Positions 17,680-26,814 are shown, numbered from the stretch's first letter. The stretch is 64,000 nt of DNA from Gammaproteobacteria bacterium (GCA_041395725.1 JAWKZW010000001.1:1364001-1428000); one strand, 5' to 3'. Numbers and translations: made by a program. The notes: generated by a model not told the origin, from the letters alone.

Positions 17680-18636
17680 TTAGCGAATCAAGCCGGGCAG
17701 TGCAGTATAAAAGGTCTGCTGTGGAGTGAAGCCGAGCGTTTCGCGGATCGGAAGGCTGCTGAATAAATTGTCGCTGATCAGGTTGCGATAGGTCCTGATC
17801 CCAAGGCTGGCCTTTCCTCCGGACAATCTGCTCACCAGCCCCGCCAACAGGGCGGCAGTGAAAAACACAAACCTGGGGCTGTGCCAGCCTGGCTTTTTCT
17901 TCCCCAGGGTCTGATAAAGTGCCGCTTCGATTTCATTGAGTCTGTATTCAAGCCCGTCTGTCACGTACCAGATTTTTCCGTCGGCCTCGGAGCTGGTAGC
18001 AGCCAGCTGCGCAGCCCGGCAAAGGTCCTGTAATCCTATCAGAGAAAGTCGCGTATCGACCTTTGGTAACGGCGGCAGCAGGCCACGGCGAATGAGCCTC
18101 AACATGGCTGCAATATTGCCCTTCATACCAGGGCCATAGACATTCACCGGCCTCAGGATAACCGCGTTGGTTTCAGTTGCTAGCGTAATTTCAAGCAGAC
18201 ATTGTTCCGCCTGAAATTTGGAAATACCGTACGCCGTCGCGTTGCGCTTCTCTGTTTCAGCGGCCCCGGCCAGGCTGCTGCTGAAGTACAGTACTTTGCG
18301 TACCCCGGCCCGCACTGCGGTCTGGGCCACCGCTCTGGTGCCCTCTGTATTAATCGTCTGCAATCGTTCCGGATCCGGACTGTCTACATGTGCGATTCCC
18401 GCCAGATGATACACAACCTGTACACCGTCCATTGCACGCTCCAGCAGAGCGCGGTCACATATATCGCCGCTGAAATCAGGTGTACCAAATTCATTGGTAA
18501 CCGGGTCTGCAACACTGCCGGGTGTTCGAGTCAGGGTAACCAGGGAGTTACCGCTGGCTGCCAACTGGCGGCACAATTCCCGGCCGATGAATCCGCCCGC
18601 ACCGGTAACCAGGACTTTTTCCGCAGGCCTTGTCAT
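17680..18636 (-). CDS. NAD-dependent sugar epimerase/dehydratase (WbpV-like)
   Basis: The product of about 318 residues is an extended short-chain dehydrogenase with VTGAGGFIGREL at the N-terminus, SSLAG as the catalytic serine region and AYGISKFQAE as the YxxxK pair. It resembles nucleotide-sugar C4 epimerases or reductases of O-antigen clusters such as WbpV. The exact sugar cannot be read from sequence. The ATG at 18636 overlaps the stop of the upstream glycosyltransferase (ATGA), so I use it instead of the longer frame. It is in the rhamnose operon, suggesting it prepares another sugar of the same glycan. Confidence 0.82.
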   Translation of the reverse strand: MTRPAEKVLVTGAGGFIGRELCRQLAASGNSLVTLTRTPGSVADPVTNEFGTPDFSGDICDRALLERAMDGVQVVYHLAGIAHVDSPDPERLQTINTEGTRAVAQTAVRAGVRKVLYFSSSLAGAAETEKRNATAYGISKFQAEQCLLEITLATETNAVILRPVNVYGPGMKGNIAAMLRLIRRGLLPPLPKVDTRLSLIGLQDLCRAAQLAATSSEADGKIWYVTDGLEYRLNEIEAALYQTLGKKKPGWHSPRFVFFTAALLAGLVSRLSGGKASLGIRTYRNLISDNLFSSLPIRETLGFTPQQTFYTALPGLIR

Positions 18637-19478
18637 TGGATAAACCGCCAGCCCCAGGTATTGAAAAAGCGCCATGCTGAGCGAGTATACAACGCGATGT
18701 GCTTCAGCCCCTTACCGGCGGCATTGCCGCCGAAGTGACGTATTTTCATCCCGGGCAGATAAACAACCCGGGCTCTGGCACCGAGTCGAAGGGAAAGGTC
18801 AAAGTCTTCAAAGTACAGGAAGTAATTTTCATCGAATCCTTCGATAGCACGCAGGACTCCGGCCCGGCAAAGCATGCAGCAACCGCTGATCAATGGCACT
18901 CGATCACTGGGCTGGTCCTCAGGCAGGTCATGCATCTCGTAGTGAGCCAGACGCTTGTAGAATAGCCGTTTTATCCAGTCAGGAAAGAATCCCCGCATGA
19001 ACAAGGTCAAAACCGAAGGGTGTCGCTTGCACAGATGCTGCTTGTCGCCATCGCTCGTTTCCGCATAGGGGCTCACCACAGCGACGTCCGGGTGCTTTTC
19101 CAGGTACAGCAATCCAATAGCCAGACTATCGGGTGCCAGCTCGACATCTGGGTTCAATACCAGGTGGTATTTGTCAGCGGAGGATCTGATCACCAGGTTA
19201 TGGCCCCTGCCATAGCCTACGTTGCCGTGCCCGCTCACCACATTAAGAGTTGCACCTCTGGCCAGGAATCGTGACTCCAGATCGCTGAAGGTCATGGTCC
19301 GAAGCAGGTGGGTTTCACTGTTATCTACCAGGCTCACATGGGCAGCAAAATGCAAACCAACAACAGGCAGGCGCATCAGGGCTGTGAGAAGGGACTCCAG
19401 CATAGCCTGCAATTCCAGCTGTTCAGAGTCATATATAACGACGGAAACCGTCAGGGCGTTGTCAGGATTAGCGATCAC
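18633..19478 (-). CDS. Family 2 glycosyltransferase (rhamnosyltransferase-like)
   Basis: The 281-residue product has a GT-A fold: VSVVIYDSE at the start, GNVGYGRGHNL, the DXD-like LNPDVEL and the C-terminal acceptor segment with GFDENYFLYFEDFDLSLR. This pattern is typical of WbbL-type rhamnosyltransferases, which use dTDP-rhamnose. That fits the downstream rfb genes. It would act on the cytoplasmic face of the membrane on a lipid-linked glycan. It overlaps the next gene by four bases. Confidence 0.88.
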   Translation of the reverse strand: MIANPDNALTVSVVIYDSEQLELQAMLESLLTALMRLPVVGLHFAAHVSLVDNSETHLLRTMTFSDLESRFLARGATLNVVSGHGNVGYGRGHNLVIRSSADKYHLVLNPDVELAPDSLAIGLLYLEKHPDVAVVSPYAETSDGDKQHLCKRHPSVLTLFMRGFFPDWIKRLFYKRLAHYEMHDLPEDQPSDRVPLISGCCMLCRAGVLRAIEGFDENYFLYFEDFDLSLRLGARARVVYLPGMKIRHFGGNAAGKGLKHIALYTRSAWRFFNTWGWRFIQ

Positions 19479-19493
19479 GGCCGAAGCACTGGC

Positions 19494-20309
19494 CTACTCA
19501 CGCACCAGCCGATCCCCAAACGGGGTGGAAACCACGCGCATACCTGGGGGCACATCCGCCGGATCTATGCGCCTGGGTGTAAAGCTGCGGCGTGGCGCTG
19601 AAGCTGGCGCTACCGGTGCATCGCCATTGCGCTGCAGTGCCCGCGCACGCAAGGCGGCAAATGGATTCTCGGGCTCCTCAGCTCCTTCTTCCGACACAAC
19701 TACTTCGCCTTCATCCTCAACTTCCGTATCCCCGTTACCGGCAGTAATCATCGGTCGAGGGATGGGATCGGCCCTGGTCAGTTCCAGCGAAGCAATATTG
19801 GCAGCCCCGTTACAGCTGACCCCCTGATCCCGGAACTCAATACAGTCGCTGCCAGAAGGAAATTGAACAGACACCCTGCCCGCTCCTACATCCACAACGG
19901 AATACTCACCGTAGCCCTCAATGCGGGTGTTACGCCCCATTTCAGTAGTGACGACGACCTCACTCCCATCCTGGTTTCTAAGAATAGCACTGTAGCGGTC
20001 GCCGATACGGGAGGTACCTATCAATGTGAATTCGGGCTCACGATTAGCGGACGCCTGGCGCCGAGTTGCGCGCGCATCCTTTATCGAGGCATCGTCTTGT
20101 GTTTCATTTTCTAACGAGCCGAATAGCTGGAACTCCTCAGCTTCAACAGGAAGTTTTTCGCGGTCTACTCCCTGTGCGAAAACGAAATTCGGGGTCAGGC
20201 ACAGCATCCAAACACTGAATAGATATTTAAAATTGTGCAAAAGCCGCACCCCAATAAAAGTTGAAAGTGGTACAACGGATATATACTTGCAGCTTAGTAT
20301 GTTGTTCAT
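19494..20309 (-). CDS. Periplasmic protein with a GspC/PilP-like domain
   Basis: From the ATG at 20309 the product is 271 residues, with a long signal-like N-terminus ending near NFVFAQG. The mid part (FTLIGTSRIGDRYSAIL, EVVVTTEMG, YSVVDVGAGRVSVQF) resembles the homology-region domain of GspC or PilP: repeated short beta strands with an LIGT opening and a self-describing V-x-V-x-F end. The C-terminus is acidic, then rich in Arg and Pro (ending FGDRLVRE). It lies 15 bp upstream of the glycosyltransferase, an unusual place. A type II secretion pseudopilin set is present at the right end of this window. Assignment to a domain family is inference. Confidence 0.6.
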   Translation of the reverse strand: MNNILSCKYISVVPLSTFIGVRLLHNFKYLFSVWMLCLTPNFVFAQGVDREKLPVEAEEFQLFGSLENETQDDASIKDARATRRQASANREPEFTLIGTSRIGDRYSAILRNQDGSEVVVTTEMGRNTRIEGYGEYSVVDVGAGRVSVQFPSGSDCIEFRDQGVSCNGAANIASLELTRADPIPRPMITAGNGDTEVEDEGEVVVSEEGAEEPENPFAALRARALQRNGDAPVAPASAPRRSFTPRRIDPADVPPGMRVVSTPFGDRLVRE

Positions 20310-20506
20310 AGACATAATAACTGTGTCGTGTATTAAGACTAATTTATCAACAAAATGGTTTTGTATCGTCCAAAGCTTATATTGCCAAGCCATTAAATTA
20401 ATGGGACAAATGGCTTTCCATTCTAGCACAATTGTCACGCCAGCCTTGACGACACTATCTTAGTAGGTGGCTTGAAATGGCTATCAAGCTAACAACAATA
20501 GTATGA

Positions 20507-21871
20507 CTAAAAAATGAATCCTACGCCAATTTCGATAGAAGTACCTTTATTCCTGAAAAGTTCGATGTTGCTGCGTTGCTCTTGATGGAACACGTTGAAA
20601 ATAAAGGCGGCATAGTTCGAGTACGGTCGTCTATATTGAAACAACACATAGTTTCGCGCGATGGAACGGTAAGCTCCGCCAGCCAAAATCGGACTGTATG
20701 ATTCCTGGTCATCGATGGTCGTATAATTAAACTGACTTATGAGCTCACCCCCTCCTATTCCCAGACGCCATATAAGATTTGCCTGCCAACCATGGCGATC
20801 ACCGCCTGGCCGACCGCTTTGCAGATTAAAGTTATTCAGTAATCCAAGCTCGAAAACCAGCTGGTGTGAAAACCCCTTTACTGTCATCGGGCATGACAAT
20901 CCAGCAGCAAGCTTGGTTTCCAGCGCATTTAACTCGCTTCTTTCATGAAAAAGTTGGTGCTGCAGCGCCAGATCATAGTATGGATCGCAACCAACCACGC
21001 TTCCAACTTGAACCCTTGCGATACCCTCCGAGGCCGTATACAAAGGACGGCCGCCAAAAAATAAATTGGTAAGTGCGCCATTCACCTGCCAACTGCTACT
21101 TGTCGACGGGCGTATAAATGAGTAGCGTGCACTTAGCTGCAGCAAATCTGACTTTTTCTCCTCACTGATACGCCCACTCGCCTCGAGCCTCCAATCATGC
21201 TGATAGCCCGGCCTCAACTGCCGTAACCGTCCCCCAAGCCCGAAGTTTATGTAGGGTCCACTTACTGGTTGGAAATCTGGATTTAATTCAAGGACAACGG
21301 GTTCGCCGGACAGAGTCAATGTAACCTGATCGGAATTGGGAGCTGTGTTCAAGTTGCTATCATAACCCGTCAGCAACTCTAGCTGGAATAGACGTTGTTC
21401 CGTAAAAGATTGCCAAGTTTCCTGCCTTTCTTCCAGCAACGGTAGTAGGGCGGTCGGTGTATCCTCTCGTTGCAAAAGGTTTTCATTCAATTCAATCGCC
21501 GCAAATAAATCGCCCTGTAAAAAAAGAGCTTCGGAGTAATCAATCTGCGCAGCACCGTTCCGTGGTTCCAGTAGCAGGGCGCGCTCCAATGCTTCGAGAG
21601 AGGCAGGAATTTTGCCATTTCTTAGCTGTATCGAGCCAAGAAGTGCAAAATACTCTGAGCTTTCAAGGCACAAGGGCATGAGCTTGATAAGCTCCTGCTC
21701 CAAGGAAGCGTCCTCAGTTACCTCGCCTTGATAATACATAAGCAATTCAGGACAGGCCTGAACTGCTGACGAAAACAAGAGAAACAAACTAAGAAATACT
21801 GAGCGCCCGCCAAACATTGCGAACTTGTTCAGGTTGCAAGCAAAACGCTTCTTGAGAATGGAGATCACCAT
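20507..21871 (-). CDS. TPR-containing outer-membrane beta-barrel protein
   Basis: The product has an N-terminal signal region (hydrophobic stretch SVFLSLFLLFSSAVQAC). A block of TPR-like helices follows (LGSIQLRNGKIPASLEALERALLLEP, IDYSEALFLQGDL). A C-terminal barrel of alternating strands begins at LLTGYDSNLNTAPNSD and ends in the aromatic IEIGVGFIF, a typical outer-membrane insertion signal. The layout is that of Slam-like/DUF560 proteins. Several starts are possible (21964, 21871, 21817). It is separated from the CHASE2 and FecR genes only by an IS30 relic, and may be their former operon partner. Confidence 0.7.
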   Translation of the reverse strand: MVISILKKRFACNLNKFAMFGGRSVFLSLFLLFSSAVQACPELLMYYQGEVTEDASLEQELIKLMPLCLESSEYFALLGSIQLRNGKIPASLEALERALLLEPRNGAAQIDYSEALFLQGDLFAAIELNENLLQREDTPTALLPLLEERQETWQSFTEQRLFQLELLTGYDSNLNTAPNSDQVTLTLSGEPVVLELNPDFQPVSGPYINFGLGGRLRQLRPGYQHDWRLEASGRISEEKKSDLLQLSARYSFIRPSTSSSWQVNGALTNLFFGGRPLYTASEGIARVQVGSVVGCDPYYDLALQHQLFHERSELNALETKLAAGLSCPMTVKGFSHQLVFELGLLNNFNLQSGRPGGDRHGWQANLIWRLGIGGGELISQFNYTTIDDQESYSPILAGGAYRSIARNYVLFQYRRPYSNYAAFIFNVFHQEQRSNIELFRNKGTSIEIGVGFIF

Positions 21872-22020
21872 TAGGGCATTATCTGAAATCACCTGGAACG
21901 ACGCAACGAATGCGCGCAAGCTCGACTTGAATCCGCAACTCTTGAGGAGTTGGCTGGAAGGCAAAATACGCTTTCATTCAAAGCTTTGTCAGACCGCTAG
22001 TATGAGGAGTACAACGGGCG

Positions 22021-22290
22021 CGGCTTAGCCAGGAAGAACCATAACAGATTAAAGCGCTGATGAAAGCAATGCATGCTCAAAAAGTGCTCCCCATGATGTT
22101 GGGACGCCACAAATCAATCATCTGCCGGGAGCTTCGCCGCAAGGCAGGATTCCGAGACTAATGACCCGGGCAGATAACGCGTTTAGCTGATGGACACAGG
22201 CAAGATAAAGCCCCCCGTCAGCAATACGAACAGTTCTCACTAATTAAAAAATCTGAACAGCAGAACAAGGTTCAGGAACATGAGAATGAT
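22021..22290 (+). pseudogene. IS30-family transposase remnant (N-terminal part)
   Basis: Reading 22021 onward gives RLSQEEP-stop-QIKALMKAMHAQK, then MLGRHKSIICRELRRKAGFRD followed by two stops. This is the N-terminal helix-turn-helix of IS30 transposases (usual form SxEERYQI, LGRHxSTISRELRRN, GYRPxQA). It has three internal stops and no catalytic DDE core. It lies between the beta-barrel gene and the CHASE2 cyclase gene, in opposite orientation to both. Confidence 0.8.
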
Positions 22291-22391
22291 TGAGAATACT
22301 CAAACCCTATTTACGTCAGCACTTTCTGAAGGGTGGTGATATTTCAACCACCACCTAGTGTCCTGTCCGGTTAATTCGTTGCATTTCAGCG

Positions 22392-22432
22392 TGCCAGCCA
22401 AGGTTCCTGGCAAGGCGCGCCTTGCAGGCAAG
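22392..22432. repeat. Cluster of overlapping palindromes
   Basis: Three hairpin-forming units follow each other: TGCCAG/CTGGCA (22392-22412), the perfect 16-bp palindrome GCAAGGCGCGCCTTGC (22410-22425) and CTTGC/GCAAG (22421-22432). They follow an AGTGTCCTGTCCGGTTAAT stretch that resembles an insertion-sequence end. Confidence 0.6.
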
Positions 22433-22469
22433 GGCTATTTTGAATTTCAATGAGGCTTGCAGCGAGAAA

Positions 22470-24458
22470 CTAACCCAATCCGCCTTTGATTATCCTTAGC
22501 TTACGAGCCGAAGCGCGTTTGTTGGATGGCATCTCCTTAAAAGGAGGCGCAAACAACAAGTGGGGTAATCGCAATCCGCTGAGCAGATAGCTGCCTTGAG
22601 ATTCAAGCCCGATCTTACTCAACTGCCTGGCGGCACACTCACCAATGAGAATTGGCTGTGCCAGCTCAGCCGTCATCTCCTGAATTCTCAGGGTAATAGT
22701 TACAGTGTCTCCGAGAAGGGTATGAGCCCTTCGATTGGCGGGACCAATCAAACCAGTTAATACCGGGCCCTGTTCAATCCCAATACCTAAAGCAAGTGGT
22801 GCCAACCATTCTGGAAGATCCTGAGTAAGCAGGCAAGGGGTGATGATTTCCTGCATCTCCTGCGCTGCGTTCAATGCACTCCTGGCCGTCTCACTATCCT
22901 GGCCATCCCACACCGCGAGAATCCCATCTCCCCTGAATTCCTGAATTCTACCCCCATATTTCTGTGTCAACTCGCTAGCTTTTACAAGAAAAAAATGCAA
23001 TATCGCGGCAGACTCTTCGGGTGGCCTCGCCTCGCCAAATACCGCGAAATTTCTTAAGTCAGCGCACAGCAACGTTACATCTTTGCGTTTTGCATTAATA
23101 TTGGAGCTCGGCAGGTTGTAGGCTATTTCTTTCGCCACATCACCAGGGAGGAAACTGTTTAGATTAGCAAAAACCCGGCTTCGTTCACTCCGGAGAACCC
23201 CCTGTTCAAGCAATAACAACATACTCACTGCACAAAGAGAGAATACTGCCGGGAATATGAAGCCAAGCCATATTTGCATTTTTGCAAGAAGCAGAATGTG
23301 AAGCCCAAATGCGACAAGGGGAAGAAGCAATCCCGCTAGTGGCAGCCCGTAAAGTGATACTTTTTCTCTGGCTCCAGCTACTATGAGCAATAAAGCCCCG
23401 GCTATGATGGAGAATGCCAGCAGCATCCAATACGCACCAGCTGGCGTGTAAGGGATTTTAGAATCGAGAAGGCTTGTCAATATGCGGGCTTGAAGTTCCA
23501 CGCCGGGTGTAGCTCCAGAGTATGGAGTTGGCACGATATCTCCAATACCAAAAGCTGTTGCACCAACAACCACCCAGCTGTTAGCGAGCAATTCCCGGTC
23601 CGCAGTTCCCTTCATCACATCTAAGGCAGATATGACGCTATAAGTCTCCGGCGCCCTCCTGTAAGAAATTCTTAGATTTCCGTTCTTATCCAATGGTATT
23701 CGCAGCCCAGGATACCCGCCGAGTTCAAGTACTTTCGGTGAACCAAAAAAACTGGACTGCTCCGAGAGCATAACCGACCAACGGTCGCTTCCGACGCTAT
23801 GCAACAAGGCAGTGAGCGCCAACGCAGGGTATGCCTGGGCACCCACACAGACCAGGGCAGGTACTTTGCGAATTGCCCCATCCGGGGAAATTATTGCCGT
23901 GATGTGCCCTTTGGGGATGTCTCTAAAACCGCTATGTGGCGCTATGAAGCTGTCGGTTGCGGCAAGATCTGCATTACAACTTACTCCATAAACCGGGTGA
24001 GTCAACTCCCCCGCTTCGAGCTGTTGAGTGGATTGCAGCGGGGGAAACTGGGCAATGATAGCGCCACGAGATCGATCCAAAGCTCCTATCAGGGCATCAT
24101 CGGAAAAATTGGGTTCCGAGTAGACTATATCGTGCAATTGCAACTGAACGTCATAGTCATTTAGTGCGTTTACAAGGCGCGCCATCTCACTTCGTGGCCA
24201 AGGCCAAGCGCCAATTTCAGCAATGCTCCTTTCATCAATACCAATGAGCAATACACGTTGTTCCAATTCCTGGTCGGGATTGAAGGTCCATCCCAATGCA
24301 CCAAATCGTTCCTCGAGGCTTTTCAAGCCTGCGCCAAACAGGGCATACATAACTAAGCTTATCAGCATAGCCAACAACAAAATGACCACTCGCCCTATGA
24401 CAGGCCTACTCCCTAATAAAAGGAACAAGCGGCTTATTGGAACCAGGGTCTTCTGCAT
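22470..24458 (-). CDS. CHASE2-domain class III nucleotide cyclase
   Basis: The 662-residue product has an N-terminal membrane segment (about 22-42), a periplasmic CHASE2 sensor domain (about 50-335, with LIGIDERSIAEIGAWPWPR), three membrane segments (about 342-420) and a class III cyclase domain (about 458-635). Metal-binding aspartates are D467 (CADLRNF) and D511 (RGDG). Two positions are unusual: the purine-selecting lysine is E507 (EFRGD where adenylate cyclases have K), as in guanylate cyclases, and the transition-state asparagine is T587 (DTVTITLR), while the arginine R591 remains. It may make cGMP, have reduced activity, or sense a nucleotide. It lies 7 bp after the FecR gene. Confidence 0.9.
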   Translation of the reverse strand: MQKTLVPISRLFLLLGSRPVIGRVVILLLAMLISLVMYALFGAGLKSLEERFGALGWTFNPDQELEQRVLLIGIDERSIAEIGAWPWPRSEMARLVNALNDYDVQLQLHDIVYSEPNFSDDALIGALDRSRGAIIAQFPPLQSTQQLEAGELTHPVYGVSCNADLAATDSFIAPHSGFRDIPKGHITAIISPDGAIRKVPALVCVGAQAYPALALTALLHSVGSDRWSVMLSEQSSFFGSPKVLELGGYPGLRIPLDKNGNLRISYRRAPETYSVISALDVMKGTADRELLANSWVVVGATAFGIGDIVPTPYSGATPGVELQARILTSLLDSKIPYTPAGAYWMLLAFSIIAGALLLIVAGAREKVSLYGLPLAGLLLPLVAFGLHILLLAKMQIWLGFIFPAVFSLCAVSMLLLLEQGVLRSERSRVFANLNSFLPGDVAKEIAYNLPSSNINAKRKDVTLLCADLRNFAVFGEARPPEESAAILHFFLVKASELTQKYGGRIQEFRGDGILAVWDGQDSETARSALNAAQEMQEIITPCLLTQDLPEWLAPLALGIGIEQGPVLTGLIGPANRRAHTLLGDTVTITLRIQEMTAELAQPILIGECAARQLSKIGLESQGSYLLSGLRLPHLLFAPPFKEMPSNKRASARKLRIIKGGLG

Positions 24459-24465
24459 AGCTTAG

Positions 24466-25899
24466 CTACTTGCTATCCCATAGAGTAAGGCCTTTAATAC
24501 TGCCAATCTCCAGCTGTTTTTCAAAAAAGTACCCTGCTTCTGACCCATCGAGACTCGTAGAACCAGCCACTCGCTGGTCGGCCGTGTTACTAAAAAAATA
24601 TCCACTATTGTTGATAGTGCCTGACGCCTCAAAATTAACCATGCCCGTATCCCGGTTGCTAAGGTCAAGCTGAGTTTCGAAAAGCCTTTTTCCAAAATCA
24701 ACAGCTAGATCGCCACTATGCACTCGCATCGCAACGACACCAGAATCAGAGTAATAGAAAGCCTGAGCGCTATTAAGTTGAAAACTGATTACCCCCAAGC
24801 CCCTATCAACCAGTTTTGTTCCGTCTTCAACCCTGAACAACGCGTAATCATTGTCGGCTACTGTAACTTCGCGATCCAGCCTGGCAAGATCATAGGATAA
24901 CGCTATCTTCTCCTCTTCAAGCGTATCCGTATTCCAGGCGAATCTACCCCAAATAAGTTGGCGTTGTGCCAGCAACTCATCCGTAACGGCGCTTGTGGGT
25001 GTGTAATCGGGCAGTGTTACGAATGGGTCAATCTCGGGTTTCGGTGCGCTGTCGTCGTCTTCCAATTCTGCTGCTACTGAAACTGCCCTGGCCTCAACAA
25101 ATGCTTCGCTATCTGTAGCCTTGGTTTCTGACGCGTCCCGTTCAAGGTTTACATCATTAGCTTGTGTCAAATCCGTTCTTTGTTGCAAATCCTCTTGGGC
25201 GGCTTCCAGCGGAGTCAACAACGGCAGTGCCCGAGAAGAGTTCAACTCCACCGTTTGGAAAGACTGACCGTGAAGCTCTATGGCTTCACTAGTTTCGCAT
25301 GGGCCCAGCGAGTCGGCATCGCACAGATCAGAAAAAGGGGTGAGAACAATCGTTCCCTCATTAACGAGTGCCCTAACTGACTCATCAGTGGCTCTTACTA
25401 CGAAATCTGTACCTCTGACTCCGATAGCCGCAATAGGCGTGTTAAAGCGAAACCGGGTTCTGGCAGCTTTTGCTCCCTCGCCAGAAATAGATCGTGTAAC
25501 ACCCTCAATAAGGTTAAATTTTATTGTCGTTTTTTCGGGATTCTCTGTTTCAAATTCGTAGCTCAGTATCTCCAGCTGACTACCTGGACGGATGCTCACC
25601 AAGGCATTGTCTACAAATCGCACATGGACATGGCCGTTTGCTTCAGTAACTATTTTGTCGGCCGCGCGTACAACCTGCCCGACTTTGATTTCGATGGGGG
25701 AGCTGTTTGGGGCTTTAATAAAGGCTTTCCCCAAAACCAGGCTCACTTCTCCAACTCTTTTGTCACTGACCTGAGCCTGGGCGGCGGAAGCAAACGCAAA
25801 AATCAAACATAAAGCCGACACGAAAACTGGCCTACCCTGGTATCGATTGTTAAAGTATCCAGAATATCTGACGAGTTTTAGAAAAACAGATAAAGCCAT
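24466..25899 (-). CDS. FecR-domain periplasmic protein
   Basis: The product of about 477 residues has a long signal-type N-terminus (hydrophobic to ASAAQAQ). The FecR domain follows at about residues 45-160: GEVSLVLGKAFIK, VGQVVRAADKIVTEANGHVHVRFVDNALVSIRPGSQL and the family marker FNTPIAAIGVRGTDFVV. The C-terminal half has no obvious family and is acidic with beta character. In cyclase-linked systems FecR proteins are thought to act as a periplasmic signal part. Start at 25899 (MALSVFLK) is preferred over 25929. It is translated just ahead of the CHASE2 cyclase and divergent from a Crp-like regulator. Confidence 0.85.
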   Translation of the reverse strand: MALSVFLKLVRYSGYFNNRYQGRPVFVSALCLIFAFASAAQAQVSDKRVGEVSLVLGKAFIKAPNSSPIEIKVGQVVRAADKIVTEANGHVHVRFVDNALVSIRPGSQLEILSYEFETENPEKTTIKFNLIEGVTRSISGEGAKAARTRFRFNTPIAAIGVRGTDFVVRATDESVRALVNEGTIVLTPFSDLCDADSLGPCETSEAIELHGQSFQTVELNSSRALPLLTPLEAAQEDLQQRTDLTQANDVNLERDASETKATDSEAFVEARAVSVAAELEDDDSAPKPEIDPFVTLPDYTPTSAVTDELLAQRQLIWGRFAWNTDTLEEEKIALSYDLARLDREVTVADNDYALFRVEDGTKLVDRGLGVISFQLNSAQAFYYSDSGVVAMRVHSGDLAVDFGKRLFETQLDLSNRDTGMVNFEASGTINNSGYFFSNTADQRVAGSTSLDGSEAGYFFEKQLEIGSIKGLTLWDSK

Positions 25900-25996
25900 A
25901 CAAAGCCTTCGGATGAGGTTAGAATGCAAAGTTAGATTAAAACCCCGCTAGTGTACCAGTTAATGTCAAAGATTAGCTCAAGCTGGTTTTTGGGCG

Positions 25997-26012
25997 AGTG
26001 ATTGTAGTCACA
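25997..26012. promoter_or_regulatory. CRP-like palindrome between fecR and the Crp-like gene
   Basis: AGTGATTGTAGTCACA matches the CRP consensus TGTGA-N6-TCACA at nine of ten conserved bases. It lies about 100 bp from both divergent start codons, so it could control both genes. Confidence 0.6.
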
Positions 26013-26112
26013 TCATCTTGCGATGCCAAAATAATAATCATAAATTCAGATAGTTACATTTTGGGTGACAATTAAAATCCAATGTAAAACCCGTCAATTG
26101 GCTCGCTAAATC

Positions 26113-26814
26113 ATGGCAATTACACCTGAATTACTATCCCGGTTCCCGATTCTTAGACCATTACCGCAAGAAACGCTAGAAGAACTTGCAATTTGTTCAT
26201 CAATGCACAAATTCATGCGTAGAGGAATAGTCCTGCACGCAGGCAAGAAAGAAGACAGTCTGTGCTTTTTATTTGAGGGAAGACTACAAGGGGTAGATTT
26301 CACCATAGATGGCCGGGAAGTCGGACTATACTTCGTTGAACCAGGGGATTTTTGTGGGGAATTGTACCTTTTTGACGAGGGGCCACAGCCGGAATTTGTC
26401 ATTTCCTTGACCCGCGCAATCGTCGTCAATGTTCCAGTTAAAGCCATGCAAAAGGTAATGTTGGATTCACCAGGCATTGTAAACTTGCTCGGTGCCAGGT
26501 TGGCTTCGCGGGTTAGGCAGCTTACAAGGCAAAGATCTCTACTTGGACTTCCGAACATTATGCAGCGGGTATGTTGTCAACTGTGGCTACTTGTCCCCAG
26601 TAGAGACAGGGTTCGTATGGCCCCAACGGAAATAAACAATCCTCCTACGCACATGGAAATTGCCATTATGCTCAACCTGAGCAGGGAGAGTGTGACACGG
26701 GTATTTCAGGCATTGCAGACCAAAAACATAGTGCGAAGGGACGGTCCTTCTCGTCTGATGGTTATCGACCTTGCCACGCTTAAGGCCTTCGCTGAAGGCA
26801 ATGAAGAAATCTGA
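26113..26814 (+). CDS. Crp/Fnr-family transcription regulator
   Basis: The 233-residue product has a cyclic-nucleotide-binding fold (about 12-125), a dimer helix and a C-terminal winged helix (HTH_Crp). The recognition helix SRESVTR (190-196) keeps the arginine, glutamate and arginine of E. coli CRP (SRETVGR), so binding to TGTGA-type sites is expected. The phosphate-binding cassette reads GELYLFDEGPQPEF: the arginine-serine pair that holds cAMP in CRP is Pro-Glu here. It lacks the N-terminal cysteine cluster of FNR. The ligand is therefore uncertain. It is divergent from the FecR-cyclase operon. Confidence 0.88.
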   Translation: MAITPELLSRFPILRPLPQETLEELAICSSMHKFMRRGIVLHAGKKEDSLCFLFEGRLQGVDFTIDGREVGLYFVEPGDFCGELYLFDEGPQPEFVISLTRAIVVNVPVKAMQKVMLDSPGIVNLLGARLASRVRQLTRQRSLLGLPNIMQRVCCQLWLLVPSRDRVRMAPTEINNPPTHMEIAIMLNLSRESVTRVFQALQTKNIVRRDGPSRLMVIDLATLKAFAEGNEEI

